From assembly GCF_001642475.1 (NCBI RefSeq), contig NW_019173971.1, positions 1 to 64,000 of the forward strand: DNA of 64,000 bases, read 5' to 3'. This DNA is from Fonsecaea monophora (Eukaryota > Ascomycota > Eurotiomycetes > Chaetothyriales > Herpotrichiellaceae). Positions 12,621-22,312 of this stretch are shown here, in pieces. Under the pieces are notes generated by a model. The model was given only the letters and a program-made list of their open reading frames with translations, had not been told where the DNA came from and ran no database searches. Positions within the stretch are counted from its first letter, which is position 1, and the number at the start of each line of letters is the position of its first letter. Made by a program: the position numbers and the translations under genes.

Positions 12621-14009
12621 ATGGAGACTCAGGAACCTTCGATGCAGCAGCCGGGGATGACGGCTTCATCTCCGCGCTTTGACACGGCATACATCGACCA
12701 AGTCTCGCAGGGACGACGCAGCCTCAGCACGCCTCTTATCGAACCCTTGATCACAGGGACGGGGGCCAGCATCTACCGATCCAAGATAATCCCTGCCATA
12801 CGGGCCGCGCAGTCCGAGATTGTGCTGGTGACGTGCTTCTGGGCCTCGTCCGTGACCCGTGTGCAACTCTGCGAAGCGCTCAAAGACCTGTCCAGGCGTG
12901 TGCTGGCTTCCTCCTCCTCATCGTCGTCATCTCCGAGAAAGGTATCAGTGCAGATATGTTTCTCCTCGAGCTCGCTAGCGCGCAATATGCTCCTACCAAC
13001 GCCTTCGGAAGGCCAGGTCTACGGCCCTGAGAGCTGGGGAAGACTGGGCCTCCCGGGACCCGACGAGATCAGAGGCTTGAATTTGCGGGTGGTGCGCAAG
13101 TTCTTCTGGCCTTGGGGCATCGTCCATTCGAAGTATGTCATTGTTGATCGAAAGTTTGCCCTCTTTCCCTCGTGCAATGTCTCGTGGGAGCGATGGTTCG
13201 AGGTTGCCATATCGTTCACGGGCCCGGTTGTCGACCATTTACTGCACTTCCATTCGGATTTCTGGGACAAAGGGAGGCCTCCGGTGCCGCCATCACCGCC
13301 ACCTCCAGATATTCGTGCCACCACCTCGGTCACAGATGAGGCTACCGCTACAATGGTCCCGGTAACCCTGCTACCCTCGCCACACACGCCGGCCAAGCTT
13401 CCAAACCACCTCCACCCGCGCGTCCTGCTCGGCCAAGTCATCCCATGCATCCCCACCGCCGGACCACTCCCGTTCCCCCCCACGCCGTTGTTACAGACCA
13501 CACACCACCTGCTCTCGACGGCACAGTCTAGGATCGTCCTGCTGACACCTAACCTGACCGAGCCGACCGTGGTTGAGTCCCTCGTCGACGCCCTGGGGAG
13601 GGGCGTCCAGGTCTGCATCTGGACCAACCGCACCCTGATGACCGTGGAGCAGATGGTCACGGCGGGCACGACTACGCCGAGCTGTGTCCAGAGACTCGTC
13701 GACAGGGCTTTGCACCTAGGACGGTCTGCGCTGCTCGAAACATTCTTCTTCGACGCCGACGACGGGCCCGGTGTTTCGCCACAGGGGCGTGGGCGAGGCC
13801 TGGAGGGAGATGATGAAGAGCAAGACCAAGAGTCCATCCCCGTCAAGCTGCACGCCAAGGTGACCATTGTCGACGACGAGCGCATCCTGTTGGGGAGTGG
13901 CAACATGGACGCGGCGAGTTGGCGGACCAGTCAGGAATTGGGCGTGCTGGTCGAGAGTCGCGAGGTTGTTGACGAGTTCAAGAGGTTGTGGAGGTACAGC
14001 AAGCTCTGA
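12621..14009 (+). CDS. phospholipase D-like protein with two HKD motifs
   Basis: Intronless, 462 residues from the ATG at 12621. Two complete HxKxxxxD catalytic motifs are visible: HSKYVIVD (His169, Lys171, Asp176) and HAKVTIVD (His411, Lys413, Asp418). Each is followed by a serine/asparagine loop (SCNVSW; GSGNMDAASW), as in the PLD/cardiolipin-synthase superfamily. There is no PX/PH or C2 domain and no membrane segment, and the length suits the small fungal PLD-like group rather than signalling PLD. A serine-rich insert and a proline-rich linker separate the halves. It could hydrolyse a phosphodiester lipid or act as a synthase; substrate unknown. It is convergent with lamA. Confidence 0.88.
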   Translation: METQEPSMQQPGMTASSPRFDTAYIDQVSQGRRSLSTPLIEPLITGTGASIYRSKIIPAIRAAQSEIVLVTCFWASSVTRVQLCEALKDLSRRVLASSSSSSSSPRKVSVQICFSSSSLARNMLLPTPSEGQVYGPESWGRLGLPGPDEIRGLNLRVVRKFFWPWGIVHSKYVIVDRKFALFPSCNVSWERWFEVAISFTGPVVDHLLHFHSDFWDKGRPPVPPSPPPPDIRATTSVTDEATATMVPVTLLPSPHTPAKLPNHLHPRVLLGQVIPCIPTAGPLPFPPTPLLQTTHHLLSTAQSRIVLLTPNLTEPTVVESLVDALGRGVQVCIWTNRTLMTVEQMVTAGTTTPSCVQRLVDRALHLGRSALLETFFFDADDGPGVSPQGRGRGLEGDDEEQDQESIPVKLHAKVTIVDDERILLGSGNMDAASWRTSQELGVLVESREVVDEFKRLWRYSKL

Positions 14010-14572
14010 AAACTCCACGTATCTGAAGTGGTGAGGCAGGCCGGCCCTTTTTTCTATCTTCCAGGAAAAGGATGATTTCCAGTCGACTGGCTTTTGTCGA
14101 ATTCTTCCTTTATCCGAACGAGCCTTGAATCCTCCTGTGAGAAAGAGCGGTCCCTTTGCAAAAGAGGTATGGGGCCTTTTCAACGGGATACTTCATACCA
14201 TGCTGTACCCTACGATTCACCACGGTCTGCTTTTCTAAGTCGTTTGATCTATCATGAACAAGATATACGCTGATGACGATCCGTAGGGGGCAGGAACATT
14301 ACAGTCTACGACGACCAGAGATATATCACAAAATTTTGTCTGGAATCGTGATGGCTTTGGAGAATCCTTACATACATATATGCATTTGTATATGCATATT
14401 CAGACTGTCGTCTGCAAGGCGCTTGCCTGGACTTGTACCCAGCAGAAAGGTGTGAAGGAGACATCTCTCCACCCACGTCACGAGACGTGTGTGTCGAGGG
14501 TTGAACAAAAGCTAGGAGAGCACCAACACTAGCACCAGCACTGTCAAAATACAAGGCCCAAAATGTGGTCAG
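14010..14572. other. convergent intergenic region, PLD-like / lamA
   Basis: 3' flanks of two convergent genes. No gene seen. AT-rich stretch with CATATA-type repeats near 14370-14400. Confidence 0.5.
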
Positions 14573-17500
14573 TCAGTTCTTGGTCCCTCTCCGAAGAAGC
14601 ATCAATGGTTTCCCAGCCTGGACCACGTCGTTCGGCTTGACGAGCAACTTCTCGACCGTGGCGCCCTCCATATTCTGCTCGGCCTTGACGGGGATTTCGA
14701 GCTTCATGGCCTCGAGGATCGAGACGACCTGCTCGAGCTTGACCGTGTCGCCTTCCTTGACCTCGACTTTCCACACGTTGGCGTTCAGGGGAGCTTCGAC
14801 GGGGATGATTTCCGGGTCTGAAACACGCACACACAAAGAAAAACGTCAGTCTTTGGTAGATATTTGACTGGGAGGTAGAGGAGGAGGAGGAGGAGGAGGA
14901 GGAGAAGAAGAAGAAGAAGAAGAAGAAGAAGAAAATGATGTGGGGTGGGGAAGGAGACATGTACATACCATGCAGCAGCTCCTCGACGGTGTCCATGCTG
15001 ATTTTGCCGGCTTCCTTCTCCTTGCTCCATTTTTCGAGGAGTTCCTTCTCCAACTTGTCCATTTCGGCCTGTGCCTGGCGCTGCCGGGCCCGGATCTGGG
15101 CGACCTCGTCCTTGGTCTCCCTCAGGAGCTCGTTGTGTTCCTTCATGTCGAACTCGGTATCCTCGTACTCGTACTCGTAGCGGCCGCTGCGGAACGTTGC
15201 CATGAGCCCTTCGTACTCGTCCTCGGTCACCTCGTAGAAGGTGATCTGGTCAAAGTCCTCAAACAGCCACGGCTTCTCCGCGCTGTAGCCTCTCTTGAAC
15301 CCGAGAATGTCGGCGCCCGGGATCGAGAGGCCCGTGTTCATGTACCCGCCGGGCGACTCGACGTTGTATAGTGCCATGCATGACCCACCCCAGCCGACTT
15401 GTCCTTCTGGGGTGTGTACCCGGGACGGGTTCATCTTGGGACACTGGATGCGTTGACGCGGATCGATCGGCAGAGCTATGGGCAGCGCCACAAAGAACCC
15501 GACCGCAACCACCATCAACGATGATTTTGTGTATATATCTCGAAGCTTACCACCGTGTCAGAGAACATAGAGTGCATAGAAAGCAATAAACTTACTTGTT
15601 GAAGCGTGAATGCGTTGTTCTTGGCCACAAACTCCATCGGATCCGGTAGGTACGAGGCATACGGTCTCTGCGTCTCCATGTACCTCTGTAGGCTTTCCTT
15701 CTGTCTCTTACTCTGGAACGTGATGGGGAGTTTGTACTTGCGACTTGGAAACTTGGCTTCGCTGAGATCGCCGAGTTCCTTTTCGAGCTGGAGGAGATAA
15801 TCCAGCATCTTCTGGCGGGGCACCTTTGTTGAGTCGTAGTAGAGCATGAGGGAATTACCGCACGCCATTCCCGTATGCATATCGCCGTTGGAGAACGAGA
15901 TCTCGCCCGTGTTCTCCCGCAGCTTTCGATACAGTGCGACCGCGCGGCAGCGGTAGTTGAGGTCGAAGGAGCCGTGGCCGTAGTCGATCAGGATGAAGTC
16001 GTCGCCGCCCTGTCGATACGACACGAGCGGTTGGTTGCCGTGTTCCTCGATCTTGTGGATAATCGCTGGCTCCCATCCTTTCTTCTCGAAGGAGGGTGGA
16101 AGTCCCTCGTACTTGAGCGGTGAAACATTGTCAAAGCTGCCTTTCCCCTGGCAACAGTCGTGGATAGAGCCTAGGAAATCTTCGACTTCCTTGCGCTTGG
16201 CAATGGCGTCCTGGTACGACACTCTCTTGAATCGCAGCTTGTTGCCAGCCTTCATCTGCCCGAGTCTCCAGTACTCGGCCTTCACGATTGTTGTCGCCGA
16301 CACAAACCCTCCGAAGTCGGGCGCGTCGATGGGGAACAGGCACGGGTCATCGCCGGTCCAGTTCACAGTGCCGATGGGGTATCCGTATTCGATGACATTT
16401 GAAGGATGTGCACCACCCTCCCCTCCGTCAGGACGTGCCCATTTCGGTTTCGGACCAATCAGCCGAATGCCCCCTCGAGCGGCATTGTGTGAAATCGTCC
16501 AGGTGCTGTCGTAGAACTCTTCAATGGATTCGTTGGTGACGAAGCCCTCATCATAGGGCCCAGGCATGGCCAAAAGATCCCATTCCTCTGGGTACGACGG
16601 TCTCAGATTCTGTGGCAGTGAAAGCTCGCCACCGACATCTGGTAAATCGGTCGTAATCACCAAGAAATCACCAGCCGCGAGCGCCCTCCCCTGATAGCCA
16701 CCGACAGCAGTCATCGGCGCCGTTGCTTTTGAGCCGAACCACGTTGCAATGCTCGGAAGACCTCCGTATATTGCCAAGTACGATCGACATCCGCCTCCTG
16801 TTGTCTTGCCGATCGTGAGTCGCTGGCCAGCTTGGATCTTCAGCCGCGTCCACATGGGTGCATCCTTGCCGTCGAGCTTGACCTCCATCGGAGCACCGCA
16901 GATGGCGATAATGGCTGGCCCGAGGAATTTCAGGTCCGGTCCACTCAAGGTGATCTCAATGCCTTCCTTGCCAGGAGGATTGCCGACGAGCGCGTTGGCT
17001 ATTCGGAACGCCAGAGGATCCATGGGACCGGAGTGTGAAAACCCTCTTCCGATGGTAGGGCGGCCCGGCCAGTCTTCGATCAAGGTGTACGCGCCCCCTT
17101 GCAAGACATCTATTGCCGCAGGTTGAAATTTGAACGTCTCGAGGAATTTTGTCATCGTATTGCCGGATTTGAACGTGCTGTCTTTTAAGATGGCCTCCAG
17201 GAACTCGATGTTTGTGGGTGGCCCAAATATCTTGGAGCCTTCCAGCATTTCACACATCAGTTTAAGGGCTTTGGGACGGTTTGATGCATGGACCATGACT
17301 TTTGCCAGTAAGGGATCGTAAAATGAAGTGACCTTAGTCCCTGTATGGATCCAACCGTCGATTCGAGAACCCGGAACTTCTTTCCAAGACACGTGCTGTA
17401 GTGTGCCTGGTGATGGAGCAAAGTCCTTTGCCGGATTTTCTGCGTACACCCGTACCTCAATGGCTGCTCCTGAAGGACCCTTGGGCTGAAGACTGCTCAG

Positions 17501-18546
17501 GTATTCACCATCAAGTCCGCCCTTACCAGACAGCTCTGCGTCGGCTTGCTTCAACATCAATTCCACCAGATCGATTCCATAGCACATCTCCGTAATGCCG
17601 TGTTCTACCTGCAAACGTGTATTCATCTCGAGAAAGAAGAAAGCGCCGGACTCGTCGTCCACAAGAAACTCGATGGTCCCGGCGGAACCATAGTTGATCG
17701 AGGCCGCTAGACGGACAGCCGCTGACCCTAGCTTTTCGCGGAGTTCGGGGTGTTTCTCGACGAACGGGCTGGGGCACTCTTCAATCACCTTCTGGTGTCG
17801 CCGTTGAATCGAGCATTCGCGCTCTCCAAAATGTATCGCTTCACCGAGCCCATTGCCGAAGACCTGGACTTCGATATGATGTGAAGAAGGGTAGAACCTC
17901 TCCATGAAGACGCCCGAGTTCTTAAAGAGAGTCTCACCACGCGATTGAACTGTTTTGAATGACTGACGAACTTCTGTTTCGTCCTTGCATGTCAACAAGC
18001 CCATACCGCCTCCGCCGGCGGTAGCTTTGAGTATGATCTGGAGGTGTCAGTAGATTCACCAGTTCGAAGAGTCGTGCCTACCGGGAAACCCAATTTCTTT
18101 GCCTCCTCAACTGCTTCATCCTCTGACTTGACAAGACCTTTAGTTCCTGGGACGATAGGGACGTCGGCTTTTGAAGCAAGTTCACGAGCTGTGTGTTTGA
18201 TGCCAAAGTCCTCTATACACTTTGGACTTGGACCGACAAACACCATCCCCGCCTCGGTGACATGCCTGGCGAAGTCGGTGTTCTCAGACAGAAATCCATA
18301 CCCAGGAATGACCGCGTCGGCTCCCTTGGATTTTGCGATATCGATAATTTGCTGTGTATCGATGTAGCCTTTGGCATCTGGTCCGGTGAGCAAAACAGCT
18401 TCATCCGCAGCCCCTACGTGTGCCGAGGCGGCGTCTGCTCCCGTGTAAATGGAAATAGTCTTGAGCCCAAGCTTGCGGGCTGTCTTGCATATCCGCACTG
18501 CTATCTCTCCTCGATTCGCAACCAGCAATGTCTTTAATTTCTCCAT
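14573..18546 (-). CDS. lamA: LamA, biotin-dependent carboxylase fused to KipA/KipI-type allophanate-hydrolase-like domains
   Basis: Four exons on the minus strand (18546-18082, 18037-15596, 15545-14969, 14817-14573) with introns of 44, 50 and 151 bp encode 1242 residues. Order: biotin carboxylase/ATP-grasp (LLVANRGEIAVRICKTARKL at the start; ATAGGGGMGL near 161; EMNTRLQVEHG near 292), a KipA/AHS2 domain (about 460-790), a KipI/AHS1 domain (about 815-1080), a linker coiled coil, and a C-terminal biotinyl domain with EAMKLE carrying the biotinylated lysine. This is the urea-carboxylase layout without an amidase domain. In A. nidulans the lamA/lamB divergent pair is needed to use 2-pyrrolidinone and is controlled by AmdR; the same locus structure is seen here. 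The third intron contains a GAG/GAA trinucleotide tract. Confidence 0.93.
14878..14934. repeat. GAG/GAA trinucleotide repeat inside lamA intron 3
   Basis: About eight GAG units run directly into about ten GAA units on the plus strand (CTC/TTC on the lamA transcript). The tract lies wholly in the 151-bp third intron, between donor 14968 and acceptor 14818, and on the sense strand forms a pyrimidine tract upstream of the acceptor. Confidence 0.9.
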
Positions 18547-18920
18547 CTCACAAAGACTGGTGATGAGAAACAAGCGACAGCTGACGCACAGCTTTGCGGA
18601 TGCGAGGGATCTTTGGCATTATCAAGCGGTGGTGTAATGGCTTGATATCAGTGGAAGCCACTTGCCGTTATTGGCCTGATGTGCAAGGATTCCCCAAAAA
18701 TATCGATGAGGGGCTTGAGAGTTCATCGTTGCCTCCGCAAGTCGTTCTTCTCCGCCGTCATTAGTGACGTAGGATTGGATGGGCAAGATGGGCCAAGTGA
18801 AGTTCGTGGAGTGTTACTTCCATAGCTCCGGAGAATGAAGATAATGTAAGACACGACGCGTGGTTGCTCAAGAGTTACATATTTTTCCCTTTTGATCAAA
18901 AAAGTGTCTCGCCGTAGAAG
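18547..18920. promoter_or_regulatory. bidirectional lamA-lamB promoter
   Basis: A 374-bp gap between divergent start codons. Seen directly: ATTGG (CCAAT on the minus strand) at 18670-18674 and 18774-18778, TTATCA (TGATAA on the minus strand) at 18619-18624 and AGATAA at 18839-18844. The last two match the HGATAR consensus of the nitrogen regulator AreA/NIT2. A CTCCGGAG palindrome lies near 18827. The A. nidulans lam promoter is known to respond to AmdR and nitrogen control; binding here is inferred from motifs only. Confidence 0.6.
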
Positions 18921-19788
18921 ATGGCGCCTCCACCAATCAAACACAAAGCCTTGCTGAATGTCGATCTGGGTGAAGGGGTAAGTGTGTTCCGTCAATGCGT
19001 GGGCCGTTTCTGATCGCTGGCACAGTACGGCAATTATGTCTGCGGTCCAGATCTGGAGTTGCTGCCGTTGATTGACCACGCAAATGTCGCATGTGGCTTT
19101 CATGCGGGAGATCCATTGATAATGCAGGAGACTGTGCGGAACTGTAAGAAGCACAATATCAAAGTCGGGGCACACCCTGGGCTTCCTGATATACAAGGTA
19201 AGCGGCCGAAACCTGTTGAGTATGACCCGCCTCTAACGCCATGTAGGTTTCGGTCGACGCGAGATCAAAATGTCTCCCGAGGAACTGACGGCCATCACTG
19301 TGTACCAAGTTGGTGCATTGAAGGGTTTCCTTGACCAGGAAGGCGTCCCTCTACATCATGTCAAACCCCACGGCATTCTGTACGGAATGATGTGCCGTGA
19401 TTATGAGGTTGCCAAAGCCGTTATGCAAGGAATTCCCAAAGGAGTCCCGGTCTTCGGTCTTGCAGGGACGAACATGGAGAAGGCGGCCAACGATCTCGGG
19501 ATCACCTTCTGGGCAGAAATGTATGGAGATGTGAAATACAGCAACGATGGCATGCTTGTCATTGACAGGAAGAAGAAGCCCTGGAATCTCGAAGATGTCA
19601 GGAAACATGTTAGTCAACAGCTCAATTCGCAATCCGTGACGGCCACAGATGGCAGTGTTGTTCAGTTGCCAGTCAAGGACTATCCGATATCCATATGTTG
19701 TCATTCAGACTCTCCTGGGTGCCTTGGAATAATCAGGACCACAAAGGAGGTGATTGATGAATTCAACAAGGAACATGGAAGGATATGA
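18921..19788 (+). CDS. lamB: LamB/YcsF family protein (5-oxoprolinase subunit A-like)
   Basis: Three exons, 18921-18977, 19026-19197 and 19247-19788, with 48- and 49-bp introns, encode 256 residues. The N-terminus reads LLNVDLGEGYGNY, matching the DxNxDxGEGxG signature of the LamB/YcsF family. It is followed by NVACGFHAGDP, KVGAHPGLPD, HVKPHGILY and a C-terminal CCHSDSPG segment, all characteristic. Bacterial homologues (PxpA) work with KipI/KipA-type subunits (PxpB/PxpC) in ATP-dependent cleavage of 5-oxoproline; those partners are fused in the divergent lamA product. Expected role: lactam (for example 2-pyrrolidinone) ring opening in nitrogen acquisition. The protein looks complete. Confidence 0.93.
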
Positions 19789-20282
19789 ATGATGACCACA
19801 AGTCACGAATAAGATTTATACCTCGAAGTATTCTGGGCTCTTTCGTCCCAATCTGGTTCATCTCCTCCCACTATTAGCGAGTGGTCTCAGAGCCAGAGAA
19901 TACACACTCATTCAGTAGTTCAGTTCATTGTTAGTTTCGAATGAAGGAGCAAGAGCCACCAAAGTGCCGAGGAAGTTCTGAGGACGAACTGGAGATTACT
20001 TACAAAGGTAGCCCACGGACCAAACCCCTGGTTTCGACGATCTCGGAACAGAAGGAAACCAAAGCACAGGGTAATCATCCGTCTGATCTGGCCTATCTAG
20101 GTATTTAAGGAAGATAGGATAGGCCTGAGAGTATTCAATCGTGATGGAGAGTGACTTAGTTGGTCCATTTTTCACCTCACGCTAAGCTGTTCTGGTTAGT
20201 ACTCTGCACAATGCGCTCCTGCATAAAAATTACCCTCATATATTATTGTTACCGACTTTCCTCCAACAATTACCACAAATCA
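19789..20282. other. intergenic region, lamB to tRNA-Glu
   Basis: No gene recognised; likely the lamB 3' UTR followed by tRNA upstream flank. Confidence 0.5.
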
Positions 20283-20376
20283 TCCGCAGTGGTGTAATGG
20301 TAACATCTGTCGCTCTCACGCATCCTCCAAGGATGTGAAATCCGACAAGCCCGGGGTTCAATTCCCCGCTGCGGAA
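20283..20376 (+). tRNA. tRNA-Glu (CTC) with a 23-nt intron
   Basis: The acceptor stem TCCGCAG pairs perfectly with CTGCGGA (20369-20375), with A as discriminator. The D arm contains GTGTAATGGTAACAT. The anticodon stem TGTCG (20308-20312) pairs with CGACA (20343-20347), and the loop gives anticodon CTC at 20315-20317. The T arm is CGGGG-TTCAATT-CCCCG. An intron at about 20319-20341 sits after position 37, the standard place for nuclear tRNA introns, and has its own CATCC/GGATG hairpin. Spliced length is 71 nt. A box and B box are intact, and a run of T near 20385-20394 serves as Pol III terminator. Confidence 0.95.
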
Positions 20377-22312
20377 TTTCGAATTTCTTTTTTTACATAT
20401 TTTCTTTTCCATCATTTTTTCTGTTTTATGTTTTTCGAACAGGGACGTGTCAAATTTTGGGATCGCAGTGTTGTCACACTTTCTTTTTGAATAGACTTTC
20501 GTCGCAAACACCAACACAAGCTGCAATTTGTTCGAATCCCCATTTCAAGAGTTGGAAGAAGACTTAGTGCACTATGGTAGAAGAGGGTCGCTAGATCTCT
20601 GTAGGTACAGGAATTGCTTTGCAGTCTAGTAGTGGCGGGGGAGTGAGCTCTATTCCTATCATCAGCCCTTGCTGTCAGGCGTTGGCTCAATGGCTCAGAG
20701 ACAACGACAATTTCACCATTCAACACCAACGCCAATGTCAAACCAAACCTCCATGCCATGTTCCTTAGTGCTTCCTTCCTTTCATTCAGCCGTTGTCTTG
20801 AATAAAGGCCATCAACGACGACTATTGAAGCCTGAATTAATCAGGCCGCTCGTTGCACATTCCGTCCCTCTCCTGTTCCATGAGTTCGTTCGCCTGCCCA
20901 CGACGGCAGTCCCCTCCCATCAGATGTCCATGTTTCGGTGTCGTATACCTCGTACAACACTCCGATGCCAACTAGTCATCCATCCTGCCACTCAATGATT
21001 TTAAAGAACACGTGCAACTGCGATCCCAAGGGTCATCGCTCAAGGGAGTCGAAAGTGAAAGACGGAGGATTCTACACAACCAGGTAAGAGCGACGAGGTT
21101 GGAATACTCGCGTGCTGTGCGGAAAATACCACTGGCGCTTCAGCCCGAAGACCAAGCGTGATTGTGGTGCTAGTGGTTACAAGGCCATCCTCCCTACATT
21201 CCTGTACAGCATGCTGCAAGGCCAGAATGATCGTTGAGATGCAAAAGACAGAACATAGAAAGACTGCCATGAGACATGGTCTGCTTCCAGGATGACATGA
21301 CAACAGCAGACACCTTACTGAAGAACGAATCGATTCGCCTCGAAGCCTTCTATGGAGTGGAGAGACCAACAGCTCGCTGGATCGGTTGAGCCGTGTAGAT
21401 CCTGAACAACCACCCATATCTGGCCCACTGAGTAGCCTTCCTATCCCACCATCTTCGCAAGACAGCACTCTCGATGCCTGTCCAGGCGCCTTCTTCGGCG
21501 ACGTGTTCGATCCTTGGATCCGAATGTCGGAGACGCATGTGGTGAGTGCTCCAGGTTTTTCCTCTGCCCCCGGATGCTTTCCCCAGTCAGTAAATCCCTG
21601 CTGAATTGGACATGGCTCTGAGATCAACTGTACCACCACGAGAACAAGTACGTCCGAGTTTGTCAGCATGCACTTGATGGTGGCCAGGCCTGTCAGGGTC
21701 GAGCAAGTCATTAATAACGCCGCTGAGCCTTATTTTCCCGTACGCCAGGGCCAATACGACGTTCCAACAGTCCACCCCCAGCACAAACGCAAACAATACC
21801 CCGCCACAAGCCACTATCAACTGAGATGACGGGCGAGAGGGGCCGGCAATTGGCTGCGGGAGAGAATCGGAGGGCTTCCAGAAGGTGACCTGCGGCGGCA
21901 TAAGCAGCCACCTACGACGACGCCGCGACACTTAGCGTACTCGGACATGTCCACCATCACCCACCAAATGCCCACCACAACCAATGCTCGATGGTCTTGT
22001 GGGAACCAACTTCCGCAAAGAGGCGCAAAGGCGAGAATGCCCATGTCCAAATGTCGTGGGAAGGGCGTGCAGAGCCAAGGCTCTGACACCACCCGTTGGT
22101 GCCGTTGACCTTCACCTCGAGGCCTGCCTGAGGAGTCATACACCCTATCCACCGATCTTCGGAGATTCGTGTTCTGCTCCGAGGAGAAGGCTGAGGATCT
22201 CACAAAAGGTACCTTCTGGACGTCTTCTCATCCTTCCATCACTCCTTCCATTGGTATCCCACTGTAAGTCCTTGCTCCTCGTCTCCAGTCTCGAGGATCG
22301 CAGGTGTAAACC
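20377..22312. other. 1.9-kb intergenic region upstream of the homeodomain gene
   Basis: No gene recognised. One minus-strand frame of 223 codons (21040-21711) is open but shows no family motif or convincing start, so it is not called. The last several hundred bases probably form the promoter and 5' UTR of the downstream regulator. Confidence 0.45.
20385..20394 (+). terminator. Pol III oligo-T terminator of tRNA-Glu
   Basis: A TTTCTTTTTTT run beginning about nine bases after the mature tRNA end. Confidence 0.75.

Noticed and set aside
13019..13906. 295-codon frame antisense to the PLD-like gene
   Set aside because: The sense strand encodes both HKD motifs; the antisense frame has only low-complexity Ser/Gly sequence.
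20529..20540. GTTCGAATCC B-box-like sequence
   Set aside because: No paired T stem, acceptor stem or D arm can be drawn around it, so it is not a second tRNA.
21040..21711. 223-codon minus-strand frame upstream of the homeodomain gene
   Set aside because: No recognisable domain or good start context; composition resembles random open sequence. It cannot be excluded but is not supported.
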